From Aquabacterium fontiphilum (GTDB lineage Bacteria > Pseudomonadota > Gammaproteobacteria > Burkholderiales > Burkholderiaceae_C): DNA of 64,000 bases. Positions within the stretch are counted from its first letter, which is position 1. The number at the start of each line of letters is the position of its first letter. Location of the stretch: positions 1 through 64,000 of the forward strand of contig NZ_JAAAPN010000009.1 in NCBI RefSeq assembly GCF_009909205.1. The letters are read 5' to 3'. Positions 44,552 to 54,592 of this stretch are shown in pieces. Below the pieces are notes generated by a model. That model searched no databases. It was not told the origin of the DNA and saw only the letters and a list, made by a program, of their open reading frames with translations. A program made the translations under genes and the position numbers.

Positions 44552-45082
44552 TCAGCCCAGCCCCGCCAACGGTGTGCGCGCGGCCGTTTCCGGCTCCTCC
44601 ACGCTGAGCACGTCGATCAGGGTGGCCAGGTCGTCGCTCAGCCGGTCCAGGGTTTCCGCATCGAGACGCCCCAGTGCGTCCGGCAGCACACCGGCAAACG
44701 GACCCGGCGCCGTCGCCAGTACCGCCACGCCCTCGTCTGTGACGAACAGGTTGACCGCCCGACGATCACCTTCATCCCGCGACGAACGCACCAGACGCTT
44801 GCGAACGAGCAACCGGATGAGGTTGCTGGCGGTCGACTGGTGCACGTCCATGGCATCGGCCAGTTCGCCCATGCCGATGCCCGGTCGTTTCGCCACCAGA
44901 CTCAGCGTCCACAGCTGAGCGCCGCCGAGCCCCGACTGGCGCTCGATCTGTTGAAAGTGGTTCCGCACAGTGTTGAACACGATGCGGAACTGGCGAAGCA
45001 CCTGCGCCGCCTGAGGGGTGAGGCCGTCGATGGCGTCTTCGACCGATACGGCGGGGCGGGTTCGCTTGAGGCGTTCTGACAT
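44552..45082 (-). CDS. MarR-family transcriptional regulator
   Basis: A 176-residue winged-helix protein. The DNA-binding part (about residues 60-115) shows GIGMGELADAMDVHQSTASNLIRLLVRKRLVRSSRDEGDRRAV by position, the standard MarR recognition helix and wing. The N-terminal helices (VFNTVRNHFQQIERQSG) form the dimer. Its ligand is unknown. It is divergent from a ClC channel gene, with just 15 bases between the two starts, so it most probably controls that gene and itself. Confidence 0.9.
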   Translation of the reverse strand: MSERLKRTRPAVSVEDAIDGLTPQAAQVLRQFRIVFNTVRNHFQQIERQSGLGGAQLWTLSLVAKRPGIGMGELADAMDVHQSTASNLIRLLVRKRLVRSSRDEGDRRAVNLFVTDEGVAVLATAPGPFAGVLPDALGRLDAETLDRLSDDLATLIDVLSVEEPETAARTPLAGLG

Positions 45083-45097
45083 GATGAAAGGCTGGCT

Positions 45098-46534
45098 GTG
45101 AACGAGCCCTCTAACGCATCACCGGCCTCGGTGGCTGACTCGGTCAGAGAAGAATTATCCGACTGGCGGCGCTGGGCTGCACGCGCCGTTGTATTGGGGT
45201 TTGCCGTACTGGCCGGGCTCAGCGTGGTGTTGCTGACGCGGCTGTCGGAATGGGCACTGAGCGGCTTTTTTCGCATCACGGAGAGCCATCCCGGATGGGC
45301 GCTGGTGTGGACGCCGCTCGTGACCGCGGCTGTGGTGTGGCTCACCCGACGCTGGGCGCCGGGCGCGGCGGGTTCGGGCATCCCGCAGGTGCTGGCTGCG
45401 CTCGACCAGAATGTGCCGCCTCAGCAGCGTGGGCTGTTTGTCTCGCTGCGCTTGTCAGTGGCCAAATTGTTGCTGACCACAGGCAGCCTGCTGGCCGGTT
45501 TGTCTACCGGCCGGGAAGGCCCTTCGGTTCAGGTGGCCGCCGGCGTGATGCACCACGCGCGCCGCTGGCTGCCGCGAGGCAGTCAGATCAGCGAACGCAG
45601 CCTGATGGTGGCGGGTGGTGCGGCCGGCGTGGGCGCGGCCTTCAACACGCCGCTGGGGGGGGTGATGTTCGCGATTGAACAGCTGTCCCGGAAGCCCGAG
45701 GACCGCTCCAGCGGGCTGCTGATCGCCGCCATCGTGCTCTCTGGCCTGATCGCAGTCTCCATCTATGGCGACAAGGCGTACTTTGGCGAGATCCAGACGT
45801 CAGCCAGCCCGGCGGCATTGTGGTGGCCGGGCCTGTGCATCGCCCTGGCGACTGGGCTGGCCGGCGGCGTGTTTTCTCGCCTGGTGGTGCAATCGCTGGT
45901 CGGGGGGCATGACCGCCTGAGCCGCTGGCGTGAGCGACGGCCCGTGGCCTTCGCGGCTGCGTGCGGGCTGGCGGTGGCCGTCATTGGCGTGGTCAGCGGG
46001 GGCGCAACCTTTGGCAGCGGCTACGCCACCACGCATACGCTGCTCACGGGGCAGGACGACACCCACGCGCTGTACGCGCCCCTGCGCTTTCTGGCCACCT
46101 GGCTGTCGGCCTGGTCGGGTGCGCCGGGCGGCGTGTTCGCCCCGTCCCTGGCCATCGGGGCCGGCATCGGCAGCGACGTTGCCCAATGGTTGGGGCACCT
46201 GCGGGAGCCCGCCTTCATTGCGCTGGGCATGGTGGGCTTTCTGGCCGCGGCCACCCAGGCCCCGATCACGGCGTTCATCATCGTCATGGAAATGGTCGAA
46301 GGGCACGCCCTCGTGCTCAGCCTGATGGCCTGCGCCATGGTCGCCAGTGCCGTGTCTCGCCTGGTGAGCGCACCGATGTACGCCGCGCTGGCTCAGGCCC
46401 AGCTACAGCGCTGCTCGCAGCCCGCTAACGACTGCAGCGCAGACAGGCCGCCAGAAACAACGCCATCTCGGCCGTGCCCCCCAGATGGAACTCCGCCGCA
46501 GACTGTCGGGGATCACCGCCCACTTTCACCGTGA
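45098..46534 (+). CDS. ClC-family chloride channel/transporter
   Basis: Membrane chloride channel or Cl-/H+ exchanger, 478 residues. Selectivity-filter motifs are present: AGSGIPQVLAAL (about residues 90-101), STGREGPSVQVAAG (about 134-147, with the gating Glu) and GGVFAPSLAIGAGIG (about 343-357). The start is a GTG with AAAGG 6 bases before it. The last 36 residues are Pro/Ser-rich, and their codons overlap the end of the opposite-strand otsB by 110 bases. The MarR gene beside it is its likely regulator. A role in acid or osmotic stress fits the neighbourhood. Confidence 0.9.
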   Translation: MNEPSNASPASVADSVREELSDWRRWAARAVVLGFAVLAGLSVVLLTRLSEWALSGFFRITESHPGWALVWTPLVTAAVVWLTRRWAPGAAGSGIPQVLAALDQNVPPQQRGLFVSLRLSVAKLLLTTGSLLAGLSTGREGPSVQVAAGVMHHARRWLPRGSQISERSLMVAGGAAGVGAAFNTPLGGVMFAIEQLSRKPEDRSSGLLIAAIVLSGLIAVSIYGDKAYFGEIQTSASPAALWWPGLCIALATGLAGGVFSRLVVQSLVGGHDRLSRWRERRPVAFAAACGLAVAVIGVVSGGATFGSGYATTHTLLTGQDDTHALYAPLRFLATWLSAWSGAPGGVFAPSLAIGAGIGSDVAQWLGHLREPAFIALGMVGFLAAATQAPITAFIIVMEMVEGHALVLSLMACAMVASAVSRLVSAPMYAALAQAQLQRCSQPANDCSADRPPETTPSRPCPPDGTPPQTVGDHRPLSP

Positions 46535-47216
46535 ACCAGCCGGGCCTGCGGCGCTCGAAGACCGGCTCATCGTTGACATCGTCGCCCGCAAAGACCACGC
46601 GCGAGATGCCGGTCCGGGCCACCAGTGTCTCCACCGCATCGGCCTTGTCGGGCGCTTCGTCGGCCATGGCGTTGACCACACACTTGCCGTCGAACGTCCT
46701 CAGCCCTCCTCCATGCTCGGCGAGCAGGCCACGCACCACAGACAGCGCGTGCTGCCGGTCCCGCGAGAGCCGATAGTGAAAGGCCAGCGACAAGCCCTTG
46801 TCCTCGACCTGCACGCCCGCATCGCCGAGCGAAGCTGCCCAGGACCCGTCACACGCCGCCCGCAGTTCATCCAGCGCGCTGCGATGATGGGCAATGCGCT
46901 CCGCCGACTGGACATCGGCCGGGTCTTCTGCGCCGTGGCTGCCCAGCACATGGTGAGGCACAAACCCGAGCCGCCCCGCCACGTCGTCCACCGCGCGGCC
47001 CGTGACGATGGCCACCACATGGTGCTGCATGAGCGCCTCCAGCGCGCGGGCCACTGCCAGCGGGGCACGTGCGGCATCGGGCTGTGCCACGATGGGCGCC
47101 AGCGTGCCGTCGAAGTCGAACACCAACAAGGCGGGCGGCGGGTGCAAAACAGCCTGCAGGTGCTGGCGCCCCTGAGGGCTGAGCGCGGCAAGTCGGGCAG
47201 CGGCGTGCGTATTCAA
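46425..47216 (-). CDS. otsB: Trehalose-6-phosphate phosphatase
   Basis: Dephosphorylates trehalose 6-phosphate to trehalose. A HAD-superfamily enzyme of 263 residues with DFDGTLAPIV near residue 34 (nucleophile and acid Asp), SHGAED in the middle and the metal motif VFAGDDVNDEPVF near residue 215. It is three bases downstream of otsA, so the two are coupled. Its last 110 bases are antisense to the end of the ClC gene. Confidence 0.93.
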   Translation of the reverse strand: MNTHAAARLAALSPQGRQHLQAVLHPPPALLVFDFDGTLAPIVAQPDAARAPLAVARALEALMQHHVVAIVTGRAVDDVAGRLGFVPHHVLGSHGAEDPADVQSAERIAHHRSALDELRAACDGSWAASLGDAGVQVEDKGLSLAFHYRLSRDRQHALSVVRGLLAEHGGGLRTFDGKCVVNAMADEAPDKADAVETLVARTGISRVVFAGDDVNDEPVFERRRPGWFTVKVGGDPRQSAAEFHLGGTAEMALFLAACLRCSR

Positions 47217-47219
47217 TGG

Positions 47220-49493
47220 TCAGGACTCCTTCAAGCGGGCTTCGATTCGGCTGCGCAGACGCAGGCGGGCGGTGTCGGACAGCATGCGACCGGCCCACCG
47301 GTAGACGTTGTGTTCACGCACGACCATGCGCAGGCTGGCCATGCGCTCGCGCTGGGCATCGGGCGACATGCCCAGTGCCTGGTGCAGCGCATCCGCGCAC
47401 TCCTCGACGTGATAGGGGTTGACGATCAGGGCCTCGGCCAACTCGCGCGCCGCGCCAGCAAAGCGGCTCAGCACAAGCACGCCCTGCTCGTCATCACGTG
47501 CGGCCACGAACTCCTTGCACACCAGGTTCATGCCATCGTGAAGGCTGGTGACGAGGCACACGTCGGCTGCGCGATACAAGTCCAGGAGCTGATGGGGCTC
47601 ATGGTGCTGCGCCAGCAGGATTACCGGCACATAGCCAGGCCGGCCATGCCGGGCGTTGATGCGCGCGGTGACACGATGGATACGGTGCTGGAAGTCCTGG
47701 TACTCGTCAAGCTCGCTTCGCGTGGGCGCCGCCACCTGAAGCAGACTGACCTCGCCGACCCACTCTGGATACTTGGCCAACAGGCGTTCGAAGGCATGCA
47801 GGCGCTCCAGAATGCCCTTCGTGTAATCGAATCGGTCCACCCCGAGAAGGATGCGGTGCTGCGCTGACAGCCCATGCGCCTGACGCACGTTCGCCCGCGC
47901 CTCGGCCACGGGCGTCCACCCCGCAGTCTCCTGCTGCGCGGGCCAGCGGATCGAGATCGGATAGTTCGCCACGAGGGTGTCGTGTCCGGCATGGCGGACG
48001 ATGCCGTGTTCGTGCTCGATGCGCGCCTCCACGAAACGATCGACCGTCTCGATGAAATTGCGCCCGTGCGTGGGCGTGTGGAAGCCGAGAATGGTGCTGC
48101 CCAGCAGACCTTCGACGAGAGCCTCGCGCCAGGGGCAGATGCCGAACGATTCGGGGTTGGGCCAGGGAATGTGCCAGAAGGTGATGATGGTGGCCCGCGG
48201 CAGGCGCTCGCGCACCATGGCCGGCAGCAGCGCGAAGTGGTAGTCCTGCACCAGAACGATGGGATCGTCGCTCTTGGCCTCGGCCACCACCGCATCGGCA
48301 AAGCGCGCGTTGACCTCACAGTAAGCGCGCCAGTCGCTCTCGCGGAACACCGGGCGCACGTGGGCGACATGACATAGCGGCCACAGTCCCTCGTTGGCAA
48401 AGCCGTAGTAGTAGCCCTGCTCTTCCTCCGGCGTCAGCCAAACGCGCCGCAGCGTGTACTCGGGTTGCCCAGGCGGGACGCTGACGCGGTCATGGGCGTC
48501 CACTGCGTCACGGTCGGCCGAACCGCTGCCGTGAGCGATCCAAGTGCCCGAGCAGGCCCGCATCACAGGCTCGACGGCGGTCACCAGACCACTGGCTGGC
48601 CGCCGCACCCGCACGCCCGCGTCGGTGCGCTCATGGATGTACGGCTCACGGTTGGCCACGACGATGACCTGATCGCCACGCAGTTGCGTGTTCAGCAGCG
48701 CGCGCAGGCGGGCAGGATCCCACGGCGCATCGGCCACCTGCAGACGACGGTAACCGTCTTCCAGTTCACGCAGGCGCTCGCGCAGTTCCTCGGCCAGGGG
48801 CGCCAACTCGGGCACCGGACGGTCGAACGGCCGGATCAGACCCTCGCCCCGAAGAATGGCCCGGGCCCCTGCCACCCAGCCTCGCCAGCTGAGTTGCGCC
48901 ACCACCATCGTGATCAGCGACATCAGGGCCCCCAGCCCCACCAGCAGCAGCAACAGGTAACCCTGCGTGTCAGCGCTGCGCCGCTGGAGAATGCTCATGT
49001 CGTGGACCACGAGCAGATCGGCCAGTGGCACCCCCTCCACCACAATCGGATGGCGCCCCACCTGGACAGCCCCGCTGTGCAGCGACAACAGCCCGGGCGT
49101 CTCCGCGGGCGTCTGCACCAGGGCACAGTCGACGGATTCAGGCAATCGGGCGGTCTGGCTGAGCAGCGCCCCATCTGTGCCGCACAAGGCCATGCCGAGC
49201 AGCCGCTCGTCGGTGGCGGTGCGCTCGAACAAGGCAGTCAGGCCGGCGAGATCGCCTTCGCTCAGCGAGCGCGCCACCGAATCCGACATGGCATTGGCCA
49301 CCAGCGTCCCGCGCAACGCGAGGTCACGGGCGGCCCAACGCAGCATCAGGTTGTCGATCAAAGGCAACGACACATAGGCCACAGCGGCAAACACCAGCGC
49401 CAAGGGGGCCAGGAATCGAAGTTGCAGGCGGAGGGTCTTGATACGCACTGGACTGGCCGGCAATTTGTATTTGTGCAAATATACATGTGACAC
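47220..49493 (-). CDS. otsA: Trehalose-6-phosphate synthase with N-terminal membrane sensor-like domain
   Basis: Makes trehalose 6-phosphate from UDP-glucose and glucose 6-phosphate. Residues from about 275 to the end are a full GT20 domain: [75 protein letters not shown] and [18 protein letters not shown]. In front is something absent from E. coli OtsA (about 475 residues): a membrane span at about 26-46, an extracytoplasmic segment of about 130 residues, a second span at about 179-201 and a HAMP-like helical linker. This is the layout of a receptor. The start is a GTG at 49493; another in-frame GTG is at 49448. It is divergent from the GH15 gene. Confidence 0.9.
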   Translation of the reverse strand: MSHVYLHKYKLPASPVRIKTLRLQLRFLAPLALVFAAVAYVSLPLIDNLMLRWAARDLALRGTLVANAMSDSVARSLSEGDLAGLTALFERTATDERLLGMALCGTDGALLSQTARLPESVDCALVQTPAETPGLLSLHSGAVQVGRHPIVVEGVPLADLLVVHDMSILQRRSADTQGYLLLLLVGLGALMSLITMVVAQLSWRGWVAGARAILRGEGLIRPFDRPVPELAPLAEELRERLRELEDGYRRLQVADAPWDPARLRALLNTQLRGDQVIVVANREPYIHERTDAGVRVRRPASGLVTAVEPVMRACSGTWIAHGSGSADRDAVDAHDRVSVPPGQPEYTLRRVWLTPEEEQGYYYGFANEGLWPLCHVAHVRPVFRESDWRAYCEVNARFADAVVAEAKSDDPIVLVQDYHFALLPAMVRERLPRATIITFWHIPWPNPESFGICPWREALVEGLLGSTILGFHTPTHGRNFIETVDRFVEARIEHEHGIVRHAGHDTLVANYPISIRWPAQQETAGWTPVAEARANVRQAHGLSAQHRILLGVDRFDYTKGILERLHAFERLLAKYPEWVGEVSLLQVAAPTRSELDEYQDFQHRIHRVTARINARHGRPGYVPVILLAQHHEPHQLLDLYRAADVCLVTSLHDGMNLVCKEFVAARDDEQGVLVLSRFAGAARELAEALIVNPYHVEECADALHQALGMSPDAQRERMASLRMVVREHNVYRWAGRMLSDTARLRLRSRIEARLKES
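49467..49484. promoter_or_regulatory. AT-rich dyad between otsA and GH15 genes
   Basis: GTATTTG and CAAATATAC form an imperfect inverted repeat around TG. It lies 30 bases upstream of the GH15 start and overlaps the first codons of otsA if the GTG at 49493 is used, so it could be a shared operator or promoter element. It is unusually AT-rich for this genome. Confidence 0.35.
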
Positions 49494-49513
49494 AGACTTT
49501 CAGGAGGCACACG

Positions 49514-51322
49514 ATGAACCACCCCGCTGCGCACACGGTCTCCATGGACCTGGGTCTGATCGGCAATGGCGCCGTCAGCGCCCTCATCGACCGGCACGGC
49601 ACGGTGCAATGGGCGTGCCTGCCCCGCTTCGATAGCGACCCGCTCTTCCACGGCCTGCTCGGCGGCGACGGCGCACCAGGGCGCCCCGGACAGTGGTGGA
49701 TCGAGCTGGAAAACCAGGTGTCATCCGAGCAGCACTACCTTCCCGGCACGGCCATCCTCGTCACGCGTCTGCACAACACGCTGGGCGAAGGCATCGAGAT
49801 CCACGACTTCGCGCCCCGCTTCCAGCGCCGCGATCGCATGTTCCGCCCCAGCCAGCTGGTGCGTCGCGTGCATGTGCTGCAAGGCCGCCCACGCATCCGG
49901 ATCGGCCTGACCCCGCGCGGTGGATGGGGCGCCGAGGTGCCCGCCATCACCCGCGGAAGCAACCACCTGCGCTACGTGCTGCCGGACCAGACCTGGCGGC
50001 TCAACACCAACGCGCCCATCACCTATGTAGCGCAGTCGACGTGGTTCGCGCTGCACGGGACGCTGAGCTTTTTACTCGGCCCGGATGAAACTTTTTCCGG
50101 TGCGATTGAAGAAACCGCCAGACAGTTTGAGGAGCAGACCCATGACCACTGGCGCGAATGGACCCGGCGCCTGGCCATTCCGCTCGACTGGCAGGAGGCT
50201 GTGATTCGCTCGGCGATCACGCTCAAGCTGTGTCAGTACGAGGAAACCGGGGCCATCGTGGCGGCGATGACCACCAGCCTGCCCGAAGCGCCCCACAGCG
50301 GCCGCAACTGGGATTACCGCTTCTGCTGGTTGCGCGATGCCTTCTTCGTGGTGCGGGCGTTGAACTCGCTGTCCGAAGTCGGCACGATGGAGCGCTACCT
50401 GCACTGGCTGCACGACGTGGTCAGCGACAGCCCGGACGGCCACATTCAGCCGCTGTATGGCGTCGGTCTTGAGCACCAGCTCACCGAACACATCGTGAAC
50501 CACCTGCCCGGCTACCGCGGCATGGGGCCTGTGCGCACCGGCAACCAGGCTTATGAGCACATTCAGCACGACGTGTACGGCAACATCGTGCTGGGCGCAG
50601 CCCAGGCCTTCCATGACCACCGCCTGCTGCAACCTGCCGGCCTGGAAGATTTTCGGCGCCTTGAGCGCGTAGGGGAGCAGGCCTGGCGCGTACATGACCA
50701 GCCGGATGCCGGCATGTGGGAGCTGCGTACGCGCGCCCGCGTGCACACCTCATCAAGCCTGATGTGCTGGGCGGCGTGCGACCGACTTGCCAAGGTGGCC
50801 CACGCGCTCGGCTGCCCCGATGACGCGCTGATGTGGGCCAAGCGCGCGGAAACCATCCGCAACACCATCCTCACCTGCGCATGGCACCCGGGCCGGCAGG
50901 CCTTTGTCGAGAGCTTTGGCGGCGAGCACCTGGACGCCAGCGTGTTGCTGATGGCCGAGGTCGGCTTCATCGACCCGTGCGACCCGCGCTTTCTGAGCAC
51001 GGTGCAGGCGCTGGAAACCCACCTGTGTGAAGGCCCGTACATGCGGCGTTACGAAGCCCCCGACGATTTCGGCAAGCCTGAAACGGCCTTCAATGTGTGC
51101 TCGTTCTGGCGCGTGGACGCCCTGGCCCGCATTGGTCGCGTGGACGAAGCACGCGAGCTGTTCTCCACCCTGCTGGCCGCGCGCAACCACGTCGGCCTGC
51201 TGTCGGAAGACCTTCACCCGCAGACCGGCGAACTGTGGGGCAACCTGCCTCAGACCTATTCCATGGTCGGCATCATCCACGGGGCCACACGCCTGTCGCG
51301 CCCATGGGAAACCGTCATCTGA
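49514..51322 (+). CDS. Glycoside hydrolase family 15 protein (glucoamylase/trehalase-like)
   Basis: A 602-residue cytoplasmic enzyme (no signal peptide) of the GH15 family, which includes glucoamylases and the trehalases of actinobacteria. CAGGAGG lies 8 bases before the ATG at 49514. The start (MDLGLIGNGAVSALIDRHG, about 11-29) is the small N-terminal domain. The (alpha/alpha)6 core has PEAPHSGRNWDYRFCWLRDA (about 262-281), the family's key motif, and YEAPDDFGKPETAFNVCSFW (about 515-534), which may carry the general base Glu. Standing next to otsA and otsB, it could break trehalose or a glucan; sequence alone does not choose. Confidence 0.88.
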   Translation: MNHPAAHTVSMDLGLIGNGAVSALIDRHGTVQWACLPRFDSDPLFHGLLGGDGAPGRPGQWWIELENQVSSEQHYLPGTAILVTRLHNTLGEGIEIHDFAPRFQRRDRMFRPSQLVRRVHVLQGRPRIRIGLTPRGGWGAEVPAITRGSNHLRYVLPDQTWRLNTNAPITYVAQSTWFALHGTLSFLLGPDETFSGAIEETARQFEEQTHDHWREWTRRLAIPLDWQEAVIRSAITLKLCQYEETGAIVAAMTTSLPEAPHSGRNWDYRFCWLRDAFFVVRALNSLSEVGTMERYLHWLHDVVSDSPDGHIQPLYGVGLEHQLTEHIVNHLPGYRGMGPVRTGNQAYEHIQHDVYGNIVLGAAQAFHDHRLLQPAGLEDFRRLERVGEQAWRVHDQPDAGMWELRTRARVHTSSSLMCWAACDRLAKVAHALGCPDDALMWAKRAETIRNTILTCAWHPGRQAFVESFGGEHLDASVLLMAEVGFIDPCDPRFLSTVQALETHLCEGPYMRRYEAPDDFGKPETAFNVCSFWRVDALARIGRVDEARELFSTLLAARNHVGLLSEDLHPQTGELWGNLPQTYSMVGIIHGATRLSRPWETVI

Positions 51323-51343
51323 TCACCACAAAAAGGAGTGTGA

Positions 51344-52270
51344 ATGAATCCGCATGAGCAGTTGACCGCCCTCGCGGGCCTGCTGGACGGCGCGGCTGCC
51401 GCAACGCTGCGCATCACCGCCATCGTGCTGATGGCCTGGCTGGCTGTGAGCGTGACGCGCCGCCTGATCCGCGGCTTCCATGGGCGCCTGACGGCGCGCA
51501 TGGAAGACCGCGAAGCCATCCAGCGCGCCGAAACGCTGGCCCGCGCCCTGCGCTATGCCACCACGGTGGTCGTGTGTGCGCTGGCAGGCATGTTGATCCT
51601 GGCGGAGCTGGGCGTCTCCGTGGCGCCGCTGCTGGGCGCAGCAGGCGTGGCCGGCGTGGCCATCGGCTTTGGAGCACAAAGCCTGGTGAAGGACTACTTC
51701 GCCGGCCTGTCGCTCTTGCTGGAAGATCAGGTGCGTCAGGGCGACGTGGTACGGCTCGGTCAGCACGCCGGCGTGGTGGAAGAAGTCACGCTGCGCTACG
51801 TCCGCCTGCGGGACTACGACGGCCATGTGCACTTCGTGCCCAACGGCTCGATCGACAGTGTGGTCAGCATGGGCCGCCATTTCGCCTTTGCCGTGGTCGA
51901 CATCGGTGTGGCCTATGGGGTGAACCTGGACGACGCGATCCAGACCATGCAGGCCGTGGCCACACAACTGATCGCCGATCCGGAGCATGCGCCGCGCATC
52001 GCAGGCGACTTCGAGATCGCAGGCGTCGACCAGTGGGCCAACTCGGCCATCGTGATCCGTGCCCGCTTCAAGGTGGCGCCGCTGCAGCAATGGACGGTAC
52101 GACGCGCCTACCTGAAACGACTCAAGGAGGCCTTCGACGCCAAGGGCATCGAGATCCCGTTCCCGCACGTGACCGTCGTGCCCAAGGCCGACATGGTTGG
52201 CCTGGGCTTGGCCCAGGCCCTGGCGGGCGCGGCGGCATCCACCGCCGCGCCGCCCGGCGCTCAGCGCTGA
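51344..52270 (+). CDS. MscS-family mechanosensitive ion channel
   Basis: A 308-residue small-conductance mechanosensitive channel that opens on hypo-osmotic shock. Three spans lie in the first 130 residues. The pore-lining helix and the following beta domain read [20 protein letters not shown] (about 91-110), then [21 protein letters not shown] (by position, about 112-132), the MscS signature. The C-terminal cytoplasmic domain follows. AAAAGGAGTG lies 7 bases before the ATG. It is 21 bases downstream of the GH15 gene, and its end overlaps ilvD's by 10 bases. Confidence 0.92.
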   Translation: MNPHEQLTALAGLLDGAAAATLRITAIVLMAWLAVSVTRRLIRGFHGRLTARMEDREAIQRAETLARALRYATTVVVCALAGMLILAELGVSVAPLLGAAGVAGVAIGFGAQSLVKDYFAGLSLLLEDQVRQGDVVRLGQHAGVVEEVTLRYVRLRDYDGHVHFVPNGSIDSVVSMGRHFAFAVVDIGVAYGVNLDDAIQTMQAVATQLIADPEHAPRIAGDFEIAGVDQWANSAIVIRARFKVAPLQQWTVRRAYLKRLKEAFDAKGIEIPFPHVTVVPKADMVGLGLAQALAGAAASTAAPPGAQR

Positions 52271-54111
52271 ACCTGGCTGAGGTCGCGGACCGCGCCCGTG
52301 TCGGCCGAGGTCGTCAGCAGCGCATAAGCCTGCAGCGCGGCCGACACGTAACGCTCGCGGTTGGCCGGCTTCCAGGCGTTGGGGCCCTTGGCTTCCATCG
52401 CCGCACGACGACGGGCCATTTCCTCGTCGCTGATGGCGAGATGGATGCGGCGGTTGGGGATGTCGATCTCGATGGTGTCGCCGTTCTCGACCAGCGCAAT
52501 GGCGCCGCCCATGGCCGCCTCAGGCGAAGCGTGACCAATGGACAGGCCGGACGTGCCGCCGGAGAAGCGGCCATCGGTCAGCAGCGCGCAGGCCTTGCCC
52601 AGACCACGGCTCTTGAGATAAGAGGTGGGATAGAGCATCTCCTGCATACCAGGGCCGCCCTTGGGGCCTTCGTAGCGAATCACCACCACCTCGCCCGCCT
52701 GCACCTCTTCACCCAGGATGCCATCGACCGCATCGTCCTGGCTTTCGTAGACCCGGGCCTTGCCCGAAAACACCCAGATCGACTCGTCGACGCCGGCTGT
52801 CTTCACAATGCAGCCCTTCTCGGCGATGTTGCCGTACAGCACGGCCAGGCCACCGTCTTGCGTGAATGCGTGGGTGGTGCTGCGGATCACGCCCTTCTCG
52901 CGGTCGAGATCCAGCTTCTTCCACCGGCTGTCCTGCGAGAACGCGACCTGGGTGGGGATGCCTCCCGGCGCAGCCTTGTAGAAGGTATGCACGGCCTCGT
53001 CCTGCGTCTGCGTGACATCCCACTTGGCAATGGCTTCGCCCATCGTGGGGCTGTGCACGGTCGGCACGTCGGTGTGCAGCAGGCCGCCACGGGCCAGCTC
53101 GCCCAGGATGGACATGATGCCGCCCGCGCGGTGCACGTCTTCGATGTGCACGTCCGGCACGGCCGGCGCCACCTTGCTCAGGCAGGGCACCTTGCGCGAG
53201 ATACGGTCGATGTCCTTCATCGTGAAGTCGACCTGGGCCTCTTTCGCTGCGGCCAGCAGGTGCAGCACGGTGTTGGTGGAGCCCCCCATGGCCACGTCGA
53301 GCGCCACGGCATTCTCGAAGGCCTTGAAGCTGCCGATGTTGCGCGGCAACACGCTCTCGTCGTCCTGCTCGTAGTAACGCTTGGCCAGGGCCACCACGGT
53401 GCGACCAGCCTGGCGGAACAGCTTCTCGCGGTCGGCGTGAGTGGCGACGATGGTGCCATTGCCCGGCAGCGAGAGGCCCAGCGCCTCGGTCAGGCAGTTC
53501 ATCGAGTTGGCCGTGAACATGCCCGAGCACGAGCCGCAGGTCGGGCAAGCCGAGCGTTCGACTTCGGCCACTTCTTCATCCGAGCAGCTCTTGTCAGCCG
53601 CCTTGACCATGGCGTCGACCAGATCGAGCGCAATCACCTTGCCTTCGATCTTGACCTTGCCAGCCTCCATGGGGCCGCCGGAGACGAACACAACCGGAAT
53701 GTTCAGCCGCATGGCCGCCATCAGCATGCCCGGCGTGATCTTGTCGCAGTTCGAAATGCACACCAGCGCATCGGCACAGTGGGCGTTGACCATGTACTCG
53801 ACGCTGTCTGCAATCAGGTCGCGCGAGGGCAGCGAATAGAGCATGCCGCCGTGCCCCATGGCAATGCCATCGTCCACAGCAATCGTGTTGAACTCTTTGG
53901 CCACGCCGCCAGCCGCTTCGATTTCACGCGCCACCAGCTGGCCCAGGTCCTTCAGGTGGACGTGGCCAGGCACAAACTGCGTGAAGCTGTTGGCCACTGC
54001 GATGATGGGCTTCTCGAAGTCGGCATCCTTCATGCCGGTGGCACGCCACAGCGCGCGCGCACCCGCCATGTTGCGGCCGGCAGTCGTGGTACGGGAACGG
54101 TATTGGGGCAT
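52261..54111 (-). CDS. ilvD: Dihydroxy-acid dehydratase
   Basis: Third step of branched-chain amino-acid synthesis, dehydrating dihydroxy-isovalerate and -methylvalerate. The 616 residues start with [20 protein letters not shown], the E. coli-like oxygen-sensitive 4Fe-4S type. Cys ligands are in [12 protein letters not shown] (about 119-130) and [16 protein letters not shown] (about 192-207). The pattern [15 protein letters not shown] [12 protein letters not shown] is present. Other ilv genes are absent here. It converges on mscS, overlapping its stop by 10 bases. Confidence 0.97.
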   Translation of the reverse strand: MPQYRSRTTTAGRNMAGARALWRATGMKDADFEKPIIAVANSFTQFVPGHVHLKDLGQLVAREIEAAGGVAKEFNTIAVDDGIAMGHGGMLYSLPSRDLIADSVEYMVNAHCADALVCISNCDKITPGMLMAAMRLNIPVVFVSGGPMEAGKVKIEGKVIALDLVDAMVKAADKSCSDEEVAEVERSACPTCGSCSGMFTANSMNCLTEALGLSLPGNGTIVATHADREKLFRQAGRTVVALAKRYYEQDDESVLPRNIGSFKAFENAVALDVAMGGSTNTVLHLLAAAKEAQVDFTMKDIDRISRKVPCLSKVAPAVPDVHIEDVHRAGGIMSILGELARGGLLHTDVPTVHSPTMGEAIAKWDVTQTQDEAVHTFYKAAPGGIPTQVAFSQDSRWKKLDLDREKGVIRSTTHAFTQDGGLAVLYGNIAEKGCIVKTAGVDESIWVFSGKARVYESQDDAVDGILGEEVQAGEVVVIRYEGPKGGPGMQEMLYPTSYLKSRGLGKACALLTDGRFSGGTSGLSIGHASPEAAMGGAIALVENGDTIEIDIPNRRIHLAISDEEMARRRAAMEAKGPNAWKPANRERYVSAALQAYALLTTSADTGAVRDLSQVQR

Positions 54112-54206
54112 GGAGTCAACTCCGTGGGGACAACCAAAGCCCTGAAGTTTAGCCCCCGACCTGCGTCAACAGCGAGGCAGCCCCACGCGCAGCGGGGCCG
54201 ATCGGC

Positions 54207-54473
54207 TCACTTTCCGCGTTTCTTATCCTGCTTTTCCTGCAAGCCGAGCGCGTCGAGGTGTTGCCGTCGGCGCGCCTCGCGCTTATCGGCCATCTTCTGC
54301 ATGGCCTTGCGCTTGTTCCATCCGGTCGCATCGGCCCAAGACCACCACGCCACGGCCAGGGCAAACGGCGCCAGCATCAACCACCACTGCTCCCGCCATG
54401 TCCACTCCCCGACCGGACCGATGCCCGCCAGGTTCATCACCAGCAGGGCCACGCCCAATCCCACGAACCACAT
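54207..54473 (-). CDS. Small Trp-rich membrane protein
   Basis: An 88-residue protein with two hydrophobic stretches (MWFVGLGVALLVMNLAG and WLMLAPFALAVAWWSWAD) and eight Trp residues, followed by a Lys/Arg-rich tail (about 52-88). It matches the small Trp-rich protein family (TIGR04438-type) that is common in Burkholderiales. Function is unknown. It lies 95 bases from the ilvD start on the same strand. Confidence 0.8.
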   Translation of the reverse strand: MWFVGLGVALLVMNLAGIGPVGEWTWREQWWLMLAPFALAVAWWSWADATGWNKRKAMQKMADKREARRRQHLDALGLQEKQDKKRGK

Positions 54474-54592
54474 CGCTCACCTCTTCATCTCGCGGACGCC
54501 TCGGCATTGTTTGGGGCGGGTCAACCGAGGACGCCACGAAAACGTTTATAAAGTACCCCTGAACTGTAACGGACCCACTGGAAGGATTCCCC

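Noticed and set aside
43451..45079. Plus-strand frame of 542 codons running from the candidate small RNA across lgt and marR
   Set aside because: Low-complexity His/Gln/Arg content, antisense to two recognised genes, and interrupted at RNA level by a strong terminator at 43570-43607.
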